Shown here: one piece after another, positions 21,420-33,064 of the stretch
How the letters are laid out: each line of letters begins with the position of its first letter
Numbering within the stretch: the stretch's first letter is position 1
Source of the DNA: Apostichopus japonicus
Lineage: Eukaryota > Echinodermata > Holothuroidea > Aspidochirotida > Stichopodidae
Direction of reading: 5' to 3'
Length of the DNA: 64,000 nt
Assembly: GCF_037975245.1 (NCBI RefSeq)
Contig: NC_092576.1
Coordinates: 1,500,501 to 1,564,500 of the forward strand
Position numbers and translations under genes: made by a program
The notes under the pieces: model-generated
What the model was told of the DNA's origin: nothing
Seen by the model: the letters and a program-made list of their open reading frames with translations, nothing else
Databases searched by the model: none

Positions 21420-23287
21420 GAAACTGCTCGGCTCGGCGTGATGTTTATGCACAGACTGTGTGTATGTAACGTTTGTACGTGTTTACAATTAGTCTGCATA
21501 ACGTACTGCATAACAAGAGAACGATGGGCTGAAGTCTAACGAAATTTAACCGACGTCAAATGTGCCGAGATATGAAGCAGTATTGAAGGTGGCAAATTTT
21601 CATACCTAGAAGGTGCTTCCATGATTCAGTACACAAACGATGAAGGTAATTCAAGGCCTGTTACTAATACTCATGTTAGAGCATTACTGTGACAAGAAAA
21701 CTTCCTCAAGTGATACGAATGCCAACTATGAACATTTAGGACAAGGCTCTTCTATACTATACTATTACTAGTTTGCCTTAGACTAGAAGTGATTAACGTA
21801 GCACCCATGAAGGATAGATCGACAGCTACTATATACTGGTATCTGTTATATTTATTTCATGTTTTATTTGTCATGAAACAAAGAAATGAAATCAACACCA
21901 GTGTAGGTTCGATAGGCAGACTAACGTTAGGCCTATCAATATTCAATGTCAGCCTAGGCCTACGGTCTAGCCTCTAGTCCTGGATTAATTTGTCAAAATA
22001 GGGCCTATCTAAGCCCAGAGCATGTCTCCATGGCTGCTGGTAGTACTGGCACACACACAAACAAATGTAGCGTGTAATTTAGCTTATATACAGGCCACTA
22101 AGTAAATAGGCCTAGGCAATGCTACAGTATTGCCTAGTCTCAGATCCCTTCTTGTATTTTGTATACCTAACAAAGCGAGTTGGCATATGTAAGTTTCCAG
22201 CTAATTTAGCATCAGCATGGCACTCGATTTAGTTGCACCAATAGCCTTGTTACAGCTCTTTAAAAATTTGGAAAAAATATTCCATATCAAAGCATCTTGC
22301 TTGGTTAATTTTACTTTGATGCATGTATGGAGAGGCCTTCTTTTAGTATGGGAAATCCGGTCAAGGAGCGTTGCATGTGTTATCAAACCTTTGTAGTGTG
22401 TGGGTTTGTAACTATACCCTACCAAGCTCATTGCTCCAGACTTACACTGAGATAAATGGAGGCATATTAGTCAGTTGAGTTCCAGTGTAGGTAATTTATG
22501 TGAACCTCAGTGTGATCACCAGGACAATTCAAAATACTGTATCAACCAAACAATTTTTTTTATCTCAATACATTACATGTATAGAGATATTGTAACAGTA
22601 AGTGGGACTTTCTCTTCTCTTAAAAATTTTTCAGCGTCTTCAAACAAAGTTCTTTTTCTCTGGAATTTCCAGAGCAAGAATATATCATATAGACCAACAA
22701 AAGTTACTATTTTTTATTCCAGAATTGTATCTCATTCTGTGACTTTTTCACCGATTTATGTCCAAATCGGGCCAATTTGGACTGAAAACACACTTTGTCA
22801 CAGCTGTTTTGCACACGCTCCAAAACTTATGTTTTATGAAAGAGAATAGAATAGAACTGTCTTTCAACAGTGGTATCGTCTAAGTAGGGTCCTATGTATT
22901 ATATATTTTATTAAAATTTTAAACTTCCATTTGTTGTTTACAGGTAGGTATTAATAAGAATTTTACTACATGTATATGACATTTAATGGCTTTTATTTGC
23001 TTTATTTGATGTTTAAATGATTTTTCTTTCTTAAAACAACACTGAGCTGCCGCCCCTACTTTTAGTAAAAAGGTCCGTTTTTGATGATTAAGCCCCGCCC
23101 CCAAGTCTGTTTTGTAGCAGATTGGCTATGACTCATAACAGCTACATGTTAGATATACGAAAATGGCTACCCTCGCGAACAATTTTCTGTTCTGTAGTTA
23201 GGTACGCGAGGTGTTAGTGTATTGCATGCTAATTACATTCTGTACTGCTGAATTCTACGTAACATCCATTTAAGGATAGTACTGGTG
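21420..23287. other. unrecognised non-coding stretch
   Basis: No recognisable gene. A 124-codon plus-strand frame at 22475-22849 has low-complexity hydrophobic/serine composition and no motif; I treat it as chance. Several TAGGCCTA-rich patches occur at 21915-22125. Confidence 0.4.
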
Positions 23288-25008
23288 TAGTGTTCAACCG
23301 ATTAACCTAATCGGAATCGGGATCGGTACGAATATTGCATAATCGGTACATAATCGGTATCGGTAAAAATTACGTGGAATACCAGTTATGTCATACCGAT
23401 TATTCAAAAACATATGGAAGGTGAAAATATCATTATTCAAAAACATATGGAAGTTGAAAATATCAACTGATGAATTAGGTTTGTTCTTTTACTACGAAAT
23501 ATTAAAAAAAGGCACCCCCTATACGTCTTTCACAGTGTATACTTTCATCAAATTAGGCTGCCAGGGTCGCCGATTTTGCTTCCTTCGTGGTTATTGGCTG
23601 CATATTTCTTGGCACAGTAAGCATAGCAGCAATAGCAATTTCGCGAATTCAGGAATGTGCTGGACAGGGTAGGAAATAAGCGGGGGCAACGGGCGATTCG
23701 CCCTCGCAAGTGCTAAAAAGCCCTCCTAAAGCACAATTACGAGTGCGAAAAAGAAAAATGAAATATAAAAAAATCGCCCTCTTTATATCAGGTGTCTGTG
23801 TAAAATTAATTGTGACATGCGTTTGCTTTAGCTAGGAATTGCAGTTGCATCGCGAATCGCGCAGTTTTCTCACCCCGCATCAAAATTTGAAGCAGTGCGA
23901 GAGGGTCGCGCACAATCACCGGGAACTTCCCGTGGTAAATTACGGCCTGCAGTACCAGCGAAAATAACCTAAAATCCTCACAAATCTCCGACCACATAGT
24001 AGCCTTACTTCACACTAAATCAACTGCATGGAAATCTAAACTTGACATCTGTTTATTCGCTCTAGTTGTGTCGCAAATAAAAACTAAAAATATCCACGGA
24101 AACTGCAATCTTCGACCACATGTTAGCCTAACAACCACACTAAGTCAATGGGAAATGTAGCCTAACCATCGGTTTGCAAAAAAAAAAAAAAAAAAAATTG
24201 CGTAGCTTAGTTTACAACTTTCAATTTGCTGGAAATCGGCATTTGTTTGGAAGGTAATGTAAGTGATATGTCTTATAGAGGGAATGTTATATTTTATATT
24301 GGAGTAGTTTCTAGTTGTTATTATTTCTTTACATCAATCTGGTATTACATTTTAGAGTAATTTTAAACAAGTTACGATGGTGCAATTTGTTTTTCAGTTT
24401 GATTGGCCTAAGCTTACACATTCTAATTGAACCTGAATGGAGTTATATAGGTAACGAATAGGTATGTTTAACTTCAAGTTCGTAACATTTCTATTTGTTC
24501 ATAAACGGTATAATACTGAAAATAAGTACAAAATATTGTCGGAATGAAGGCAATATGTCATTAAAATTTACACTTTGGTAAAGATTGCAGATGGATGGTT
24601 TGTCTGAGATACTTTTTGAGATGGATATTTTGAGTAACTATTCGTAGCCCATTTCAAGCCATTAACAGGTGACATTTACGTCGAGGTGGTTAGGCCATTC
24701 GCTTAGCACAGTGCTGACTAGGTAGGATGTCATATCTCCGTATTTTGGAAATTAAAAAAAAAAAAAATTCTTTCCGAGAAACTCCAGAGGTAATTTGGTA
24801 CATACAAAATGGTACCTTAGAGCCTTGTATAACAACGAAGCAAAAGGAAACTGGGGAAAATCACAACAATAATTGTTTCTGTCAAACTTTATTGCCGATT
24901 TCGTATAAACGGGATATTTTCTCATTTTCAAATAATCGGAATCGGTACGATTATGAAAAAATAATCAGTAATCGGTATTTTCTGTTATGCATAATCGGTT
25001 GAACACTA
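23288..25008. mobile_element. 1.72-kb hAT element, non-autonomous or decayed
   Basis: The ends are perfect 17-bp inverted repeats (TAGTGTTCAACCGATTA on the left, its complement at 24992-25008). Flanks TACTGGTG (23280-23287) and TAATGGTG (25009-25016) match at 7 of 8 positions, as expected of an 8-bp hAT target duplication. Both ends carry subterminal ATCGGTA/AATCGG clusters typical of hAT elements. The interior includes a 22-bp tandem repeat near 23405 (TTATTCAAAAACATATGGAA) and a GC-richer patch at 23660-23730. I recognise no transposase domain. Confidence 0.85.
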
Positions 25009-25125
25009 TAATGGTGCTCAGGTAGCTTTTCAGAGCAAGGGCCATGATAAGTTTGTTTGATTGCCCTTCATGTATTTTGTATAATTACGTATACACATTC
25101 TTGTATTTCTGAAGGCTATTTACTG

Positions 25126-25263
<138 letters not shown>

Positions 25264-26180
25264 TTAGGCTTTCAGTGATAGCCACATTAGCATTGTACTG
25301 GTGTTCAGACAGCTTTTTCTAGGAAGGACCAGGGTAAGTTTGTTTGATGGGTACGTATAAAAGAGGAGCCGGCCATAGCATCACAACTTTGATAAGACAA
25401 TAAAAATTGTATAAGGTTATGTTTTATTTATAAGGATATAGGCCTAAGATGTATAAGGTTATAAGAAGTATGTTTAGCTTTCTTTTGAACCTGTAATGTT
25501 TGACATCAAATGTACAAAGAATTAAAATAAAATAACAAAATGGAGAGGAACTGAGGTGGCTATTAGGGGAAGAGGAGGCCACCCATCACTTGCATATAAA
25601 AACTTGTAATCTTCTTTCACATTATTTTTTCCAAGTCATAAATCCATGAAATCTTCATGTCCGAAAAATTGAGATGGAAAAACGTGGGTTGTTTTGATAT
25701 CTAGAAGTGGACACAGTTTTGATGGTAGTCACCACTACAGTCTACAATAACATACAGTAGGTCAATAGGCCTAGCTCTCAAGGCAGGCATCAAGAATATG
25801 GTCGAGTTGTTCGCCTCTTCTAATTTGGCTGTTGTCATTGACATCAAACTATATGACCAAAAAGTCCAACAGAGACTGACCTAAGATGAAGGATACCACA
25901 TGAAAAACAAGTTCTTAAATATTCTATGACATTACTAAACCTTGCAACGTCGTTCTTTCGACTAACAGGCAATAAGCGCTAAAGGCAAGACTAGCAGGAT
26001 AAAGTGTAACCTGCAGAGACTATTCGTGGCAAAGTAGCAAAAATGCAAGTTATATATTTGTTGTACCATGATTGATATTGATAATTGTAGAGACAGAGCA
26101 AAGATTTGAAATTAGGAATCAAAATGAAAACTTCCAGTATTGAGATACTGCATCATTGATGCTCTTGTTTTGATTTGTTG
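25264..26180. other. unrecognised non-coding stretch
   Basis: No gene or familiar element. GGTAAGTTTGTTTGATTGCC-like sequence occurs at 25045 and 25340, a weak dispersed duplication (about 300 bp apart) together with TAGCTTTT(C/T) and CCA(T/G)G context. Confidence 0.4.
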
Positions 26181-26507
26181 CAGATGAAAGTGCAGGCCCA
26201 TCGGCGCCAAAGACAAGGATATTTGCGGTGCTCCCTCTACAGAGATTTCTCTGGCACAATCAGGACTCAAGTTTTCAAAAGGAAGAACTGTTAGCGGGCA
26301 GACAGAACAGCTGTCTCAGTGTCTGACACGAGATGCTGAAAAACAGCTCAAAGAAGCTGCTGTGATGAAAGGATGACAGTGCTATTGCCCAAGACATTCT
26401 GTCTTCACATAACAGAGGAAGACTACTTCTTCCTAAGCGAGTGGCTTTGGGTGTTGGTCATGTTGATAGTGAGTCAGAAAGGATTGTTTGTGTAACCAAA
26501 GCATAAC
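26181..26507 (+). pseudogene. decayed coding segment, unknown family
   Basis: After a TTTGTTGCAG acceptor-like sequence the three frames read in turn DESAGPSAPKTRIFAVLPLQ, then SGQTEQLSQCLTRDAEKQLK and EAAVMKG, then DSAIAQDILSSHNRGRLLLP and KRVALGVGHVDSE, ending at TAA (26505). This looks like one protein interrupted by two frameshifts. I do not recognise the family; a mobile-element protein or a dead host exon are both possible. Confidence 0.35.
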
Positions 26508-27580
26508 ATGGTCAATATTTTGTTGGTGTTTATGTTGATCATTTTTTTTCATTTTCCAATTTTGTTTAATTCATTTGATCTTTTCCGTTCTTTTTCTTAT
26601 TTTGTTTTATTCATTTGACAATGAATAACTTACTTTGGTAGATTGAGGAGTTCCCTAAAGTTTCACTTTTATGCTACTACTACAGGGCAACAGTTTGTGG
26701 TCAGGTGGCCCTGTGTGACCTTTGTCATTTTTGAACATAGTTATTGTTTTGTGTGGCCCTTGTTTTCTAGGACTACATGTAATGGCTCCAAGCCTCTATC
26801 ACTTTTGAGAACTGTGGGAGAAATAGACAGTTTAATAGCTATTTTGTTTTGGTAGGAATATTCTTGGTGATGGATGTGTAACAACAAATTTATTTAAGGA
26901 CACTGATGAGACCCATATATAAGTTTAGATTCGGGTTAAGTAATGTGCCTGGTAATTATTTAGTAACTTAATTGACAGCTGATAGGTCAATGGGCCCAGA
27001 TACCAGGGAGTGAAGAGCAAGCTGGTCAAGAGCCGTTCAGTGAGCAAACCTACCCCAGAGACTTCCCCCAACAGAGTGAACCTGCCTCTGATCGAAGTAA
27101 CCCAAGGAAGTATTTATATTTCCCGACTTTTAATTTGGTTGACCCGCGCCGTGATTGTGTTCTAACTTAGAACTTTTAGGCATTTTATTTTCAAATAAGT
27201 TCAGTGGATTTCTTGTTAGATGTAACAGCTCTGATATGTTAGTTACCCATTTATATCATTTAAATTTTTTTTAAGTTTAAGTGACCCCATTGTTTTTAAT
27301 ACAAGATTCATGTGCATAGTAAACCTACTATTTTTCCTTATGTTTACTTTTGTGTGAGCGTTACGCCTTTTCAAGTTGTCCCCATGATCTCAGAGTCATC
27401 CGGTCCTTCTCTCATGGGAAGGTGCTACTTGTAATTTTCCCAAACCTAAAAACATATATTTTTGCCTGGTCACTGCGTTTTTGACCAGCTACATTTGCGT
27501 TAAAGGTGAGTCTCGAGGCAGACTTCAGGAGACGGACAGTGTTTAAAAATGCATTTGTTCAAATTATGTTTAACACAACA
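26508..27580. other. unrecognised T-rich stretch
   Basis: No gene recognised. A 70-codon frame at 26643-26855 lacks motifs and splice support. Confidence 0.4.
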
Positions 27581-27584
27581 TAAA

Positions 27585-29530
27585 TTTGTTGTTTTCGAAA
27601 ATAACACTGCTTTAAGAATCCAACAACTCTTAAAATATTCTTCGGACATTCCTCTTTTACTTCAGCCAACACATCCTGGTTCTTAATTCTGTGTTTAATT
27701 ATTTTATCATCTTGCTGTGACAAGGAACTGCTCTGTTTAATTGTCGTACAGTAAAACGTATAAGAATGACGTTATTTGTTTATTGTTTACTCTTTACATA
27801 ACACCTCTCTTAGCACCCAACAACTGTTAAAATGTTCTTCAGACGTTCCTATATAGCTTTCAACCAACATTACCTGGTCCTAAGTACTGTAAGTGCAAGT
27901 ACATTTAAATTATGTTATCATCTTGCTGTGACAAGAAACTGCTCTATTTTCATCACAGTACAACGTATAAGAGTGACGTCATATGTATATTGTTTACTCG
28001 TAAAATAACACCTCTCCTGGCACCCAACAACTATTTAAATATCATTATGATATCGCTCCATTACTTTCAACCAACACATCCTGTTTCTAAATAAGTGCAA
28101 GAACAATTAAATTATGTCGTTTCCATGTTGCTGTTACAAGGAATGTCCTGAGTTTTAATTGTCGTCCAACCTATAACAGTGACGTCATATGTTTATTGTT
28201 TACTCTTAAAGTATTACCTCTTTAGCATCCAACAACTCTTCAAGCATTCTAAGGACATTTCTTTACAACATCCAACCAACAAACCTTCAAGCTGGTTCTA
28301 AATAGGTTTAGTAACATTTAAAAACTATTATCATGTTGCTGTGAATAGTCGTTGCCGATTTTTAATTTAGCCCACACTTCGTAGTGAGGTCTCTCCAAGC
28401 ATCCAACAACTCCTAAGATAATCTCAGGACATCCCTGTAAAACTATCAACAAAAACATCTAGGTTATAATAAGTGCAAGACCATTTAAATGCCATTTTCA
28501 TGTTGCTGTGACAAGGAACTGCTTTGTAATTGTCTTACACCGTACAAGAGTGACGTCATTTGTTTGTTGTTTACTCGAAAAATAACACCTCTCCAAACAT
28601 CCAACATCGCGAAAAATGTTCCCAGGACATCCCTCTACAACTTCCAACCAACAAACCTTGGCACTAAATATGTGCAACGAAACTCGTATTTTAAGCACTT
28701 TTTGAAGCCTGCCCTCATGAAGTATGACGTCATATGTTTATTGTTTACTCGTAAAGTATTACCTCTTTTAGCATCCAACAACTCTTCAAGTATTCTAAGG
28801 ACATTTCTACACATCAACCAACCAACAAAGCTTGGTTTTAAATAGGTTTAGTAACATTTAAAAACTATTATCATGTTGCTGTAAATAGTCGTTGCTGATT
28901 TTTAATTTAGCCCACACTTCGTAGTGAGGTAATTTGTTGTTTACCAACAAGATAACATCTCTCTAACTATGACGTCATATGTTTATTGTTTACTCGTAAA
29001 GTATTACCTCTTTTAGCATCCAACAACTCTTCAAGTATTCTAAGGACATTTCTACACATCAACCAACCAACAAAGCTTGGTTTTAAATAGGTTTAGTAAC
29101 ATTTAAAAACTATTATCATGTTGCTGTGAATAGTCGTTGCTGATTTTTAATTTAGCCCACACTTCATAGTGAGGTAATTTGTTGTTTACCAACAAGATAA
29201 CATCTCTCCAAGCATCCAACAACTCCTAAGATAATCTCAGGACATCCCTCTATACCTGTCATCAAAAGCATCTTGGTTCTAATAAGTTCAAATGCATTTA
29301 AATGCCGTTTTCGTGTTGCTGTGACAAGGAACTGCTTTGTTGTAATCGTCGTACACCGTAAAAGAGTGACGTCATTTGTTTGTTTTTTACTCGAAAAATA
29401 ACACCTCTCCAATCATCCAACATCGTAAAAAATGTTCCTAGGACATCCCTCTACAACTTCCAACCAACAAACCTTAGTACTAATTATGTGCAACGTTTTT
29501 TAAGCACATTTTGAGGCCTGCCCCGATGGA
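27585..29530 (+). repeat. satellite-like array with CRE and forkhead-like motifs
   Basis: Roughly eight to nine diverged units of about 170-245 bp. Each has TGTTGCTGTGACAAGGAACT, GTCGTACA, GTGACGTCAT, TGTTTATTGTTTACTCG, ACACCTCTC, ATCCAACAACTC, AGGACAT and CCAACCAACA in order. Units from about 28725 and 28970 are nearly identical over ~200 bp (offset 245), a recent duplication. Spacing elsewhere varies through partial units. No protein is encoded; open frames on both strands are repeat shadows. It runs directly into repeat A at about 29540. Confidence 0.85.
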
Positions 29531-29539
29531 CTAAAGACT

Positions 29540-30693
29540 ACAATTTTTTTTTCAATCTTTCCCTATTATATGAAGCGTCGCAATGCAGTTAAATAACTTC
29601 CTAAAGCTATTGTATTGATATCATAATCCGGTAGGTTATGTGAACTTTTTTCTGTGAAATACGGTTATCGGATTTCTTTAAATTTGTAGGTGGACTATTC
29701 CATGAGAATGGCTTGCAACTAAGGCAAGTAAACACAATCTCGACAGCTTCAACAGTGACTAAAACTGACTTTGTCTAGTCACTGTAGTTAGGCTATTGCT
29801 AAACACGGGGGATTCCCCTAATAAAGGGGTCATGACGTCATTCAAAGAGTACAACCATACAATTGAGCTTTACCCCCATACTTTAGGTCGTAAATAAAAC
29901 CACAAACGTAAATAATAAGGTCGCTTATGAAACACTAGACGTAATGATCACACAAACAGCATTAACTTATACCATCCATCCTAACAATAAAACAGAAAAT
30001 AGTAATACAAAATCTTGCTCATGGAAGTAATTTAAAATATATAATAAAACAAAAATTGCTAGCAAACAGCTTCTCCAATAAAGAGCCTGTGCAAGAGAAT
30101 GTGTAAAAGTAAGTGGGCCTGACGTTTCGTTCCAAGCAGGATCTTGTTTAGGGGCTGAAAGGCTGAATTGATGTCATTTGAAATAAACATCCCGGAGTTA
30201 TGTAAGGTTGATTAAATCTCAACTAGAGAAATAGTGAATATATTAACTAGGAATTTTGGAGATTAGCAATTAACTATACGACATTATCTTGATAAGGATC
30301 ATATTTATACTATATAGGTATGCATGGCACCTTGTACGCAAACACACAATTTCAAGTGAAACCGAACAGTCATGTGATCGAAGACGGTAACTTATTGAAT
30401 CTTGTACAATGACATATGAACGAAGTTTGTAATGTGTTTATCCTATTATAGATGAGTATATACTAGAGGCAGGTGTACACGCGCCTCCTCTCCACACAGC
30501 TTGTAAAGTAAACATCGATAAAAAAAATAGACGGAAATATTGAAGCTTTTGTTGAACAAACATCTAATACAAACTTCGAAATGTTGTTGATTGATTGCGG
30601 CGAAAATCACGGCTAATTTATTTTATGGCTCGAACAAGATTTGCGACACCCTTTATTCTGAGACCCCTTTTGGGTCACAACCCACACTTTGTT
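29540..30693 (+). repeat. dispersed repeat A, copy 3 (5'-truncated)
   Basis: Matches 9095-10300 and 38385-39556, closely to the latter. It starts at ACTACAATTTTT/CCCTATTATATGAAG, where the satellite array stops, and ends in the GACACC/GGGTCACAACC/TTTGTTAGCCGC terminus, after which AAAATAGGCTAAAATACC follows as it does at 39557. Confidence 0.8.
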
Positions 30694-30811
30694 AGCCGCA
30701 AAATAGGCTAAAATACCTTTGCTAAGACTATGACTACACCGGTAGTCATAATCTTAGAAATGTGTACGTTTGCAGGTAAAAAAAGGTATATTAGCTTTTT
30801 TTTAAAGAATG
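30694..30811 (+). repeat. short dispersed repeat between A and the SINE
   Basis: A ~115-bp block (AAAATAGGCTAAAATACCTT, GACTATGACTACACC, GTAGTCATAATCTTAG, GTACGTTTGCAGGT) repeated at 39557-39672, in both cases directly after repeat A. The two halves GACTATGACTAC and GTAGTCATAATC make a hairpin. Confidence 0.75.
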
Positions 30812-30946
30812 GTGATACACACCTGACGATGATCACACAGTCACAGTCCCGATGCAAGGGGACTGGGGTTAGAAGCGGATCAGTCGTTCAGTAGTTTGGT
30901 TTTCGTGCCCAGGTTCTTTCCTGGGCGACTTTTTCTTAAAAAGTAC
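30812..30946 (+). mobile_element. U2-headed SINE body, head missing
   Basis: Contains GGTGATACACACCTGACGAT, GATCACACAGTCACAGTCCC, GCAAGGGGACTGGGGTTAGA, GCGGATCAGTCGTTCAGTAG and CCCAGGTTCTTTCCTGGGC, collinear with the body of the SINE at 41004-41175 and the minus-strand dimer at 6668-7030. The U2 part is absent. It keeps ~20 bp of linker (GATACACACCTGAC) that the 41-kb copy lacks. Confidence 0.75.
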
Positions 30947-32040
30947 TTTTAGCTCAAATTGCCAATGTAGGTAAAACCCTAGGTTGATAGAATTCCCCCA
31001 TCTTTTAAGACAACTAAAATGTAAAATGACCAACATTGGGTATATTGACCAATCTGTACGTGTCACAATCTGTGTACTTTAACTTGATTTTTTTTTATAT
31101 ATTCAAACAAATCGTAATGAATATTGTATGTACACTACTAGAACGGTAACCACTCAATAGATCAAAAAAGTACCATCGATTATTAAAATCAGGTGACTGA
31201 CAATCAGTATGCGATATCCCAGCTTAAATGCAATAATTAATTCAATTATAAATCTTAATTAACGTAGTTATTACCATATGAGTAAATACATGAAAACTGT
31301 GTGATTGACTACGATTTGAATTATTTTAATAATTCACAGTGGCAACAAGTTGAGATGTTTGTGATCTCATTTACAGAGATAGTTAAAACGATAAATGCCA
31401 TCAGATGAAAACCAAACTTGACAAAGTAGTAAATCGTTAAAAAACATGTTAAATATAGTACATGTCTTTTCTGCAGAATTAGATAATTTTCATTTCACGA
31501 CTAGAAATAACATTTTGATTCCAGTCAAAATAATCAACAACATTGAACAACAGTGATGGAAAGAAATGTGTTGAATACCTGAATATATTGACACCTTGAA
31601 TCTTGGCGAAACCTTGTTTTACATCCATCATAATATTTTGCTTCCATTATATACTAATGAGTATAAACTCAGTCACATTTGCCTTGATTTAACTAAATCA
31701 AGGAATTAAAGATCCTTTTATAATTTTGAATTAGAAATAGCAATGGTTCTAAGGTGATATGTTGGGGTAGTTTGCCACTGTATGGGAGCACTATGCTGAT
31801 GTTGCCAATGAGACATTCGTATCGGTGAATTCAATCGCTGGCCTAGATACTTAAAAAATACTATTGTGCTTTTATCCCTGGAAGTTGGGTGACATCTGCA
31901 GGATTTCGTGTGACTAGAACAAACTAGTCTGATATCTATATATGACTTCATGATTATACAACAACTAGTTAAGATTAACAAACAATAGTCTATTATTTGC
32001 TTTCCTGACGGTGGCAGTTTTTTCTTCTTCTTTTCCAAAA
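30947..32040 (+). repeat. dispersed repeat D, copy 1
   Basis: About 1.1 kb closely matching 41176-42285 (ATATTGACCAATCTGTACGT, ATTGTATGTACACTACTAGA, CATCGATTATTAAAATCAGG, CCTGGAAGTTGGGTGACATC, TTTTTTCTTCTTCTTTTCCA), with partial copies at 45130-46068 and 48909-49249. No reading frame or terminal structure is recognised. A minus-strand LINE begins where it ends. Confidence 0.8.
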
Positions 32041-32047
32041 GTTTGTT

Positions 32048-33060
32048 TTATACTTGTACCGCAGAGTGAATGAAGGTCCTGCCAGTGGAGACTGTCCTCG
32101 AAACTGGTACTGTGAAAGCATGGCCAGGCATCGACAAGCTAGAGCGTGTAGCTCTTCTAGCTACAAACGGTTGTTGTAGCATTGCCTTTAGGTCTGGTGG
32201 GCACGAGTTGGTGTGCATCTTATAGAGAACAGTCGCTGCTGCCACCTGACGTCTTAGGTGAAGAGATGAGATGTTCAACTCAGTTCGTGCTTTCTCCTCA
32301 CTTGTGCCAATAATGCGAAGGGCCTTCTTCTGGATCGAGTCAAGTAGTCCTAAGGTGGTGGGCGAGGCACTCATCCATGAAAGAGAGGCATACTCCATCA
32401 CGCTACGGACCAGAGCCTTGTAGACTGTTGCTCGTCCCCTGATGTCCAATTTGTTGGCAACTTTCCTCAGGGCACCCAGTTTCTGTCCAGCTCTAGATGA
32501 TGCCTTGGAGATGTGTTTTGCCCAGGTCAGCTTGCTGTCAATTGTGACTCCCAGAATCTCCAGCTCCTCTTTTTCGGCCAGTTTGGAGTTGCCAAACATA
32601 AGATCCAGCTTAGTAGGGTTTCTCTTCCTTGAGATTGTCAGTGCCTTGCATTTTGATGGCTCAAATGTCACCTTCCATTTGACTGCCCAGATCCTCATTC
32701 GCTCTAGGTCTCTGTTTAAGCTTGCTGTTACCGCCTTGGGATCATCTCTTGATGAGATCTCACAGTACAGAGTAGAGTCATCTGCATAGAGGTAGAGGTT
32801 GTTTTCACATTCGTCGCCCAGATCGTCGATGAACACAGAGAACAGAAGTGGTCCCAGTATTGGGGCACTGACGCATTGATGGAGGAAGTACTTGATGACT
32901 GTCCAGATAAGACAACTTTGATGGATCTGTCTGCGAGGTAGCTCCTGATCCAAGTGAGAAGACTGCCTGAGACTCCTTTTGCCTTAAGTTTGGAGCAGAG
33001 ACCATTGTGCCACACCTTGTCAAATGCATCATTGATGTCCAGGGCAATAAGTCGCACCTC
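32048..33060 (-). pseudogene. Jockey/CR1-group LINE 2 reverse transcriptase fragment
   Basis: Minus-strand reverse transcriptase C-terminal half. Motifs in order are LIALDINDAFDKVWHNGLCS (33050), WIRSYLADRSIKVVLSGQ (32950), ASVPQ then a frameshift near 32870 into GPLLFSVFIDDL, YADDSTLYCEISS (32780), WKVTFEPSKCKALTISRKRN, LEILGVTIDSKLTWAKHISK and a thumb/C-terminal region ending ALRIIGTSEEKA and RTFIHSAVQV. The 906-bp downstream frame is intact, but the element is 5'-truncated and frameshifted, so it cannot act alone. It sits between repeat D and repeat C copy 3. Confidence 0.9.
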
Positions 33061-33064
33061 GTTA

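Noticed and set aside
22475-22849. 124-codon plus-strand ORF
   Set aside because: No motif, no splice context, composition typical of AT-rich random sequence.
24660-24730. tRNA-like patch GAGGTGGTTAGGCCATTCGC on the plus strand
   Set aside because: A weak A-box resemblance without a B box or acceptor stem; inside the hAT element and not repeated elsewhere in the window.
28489-29412. Overlapping ORFs on both strands of the satellite array, similar to each other
   Set aside because: Their mutual similarity comes from the DNA repeat; frames are not conserved between units.
32442-32789. 115-codon plus-strand ORF
   Set aside because: Antisense shadow of the minus-strand LINE 2 reverse transcriptase.
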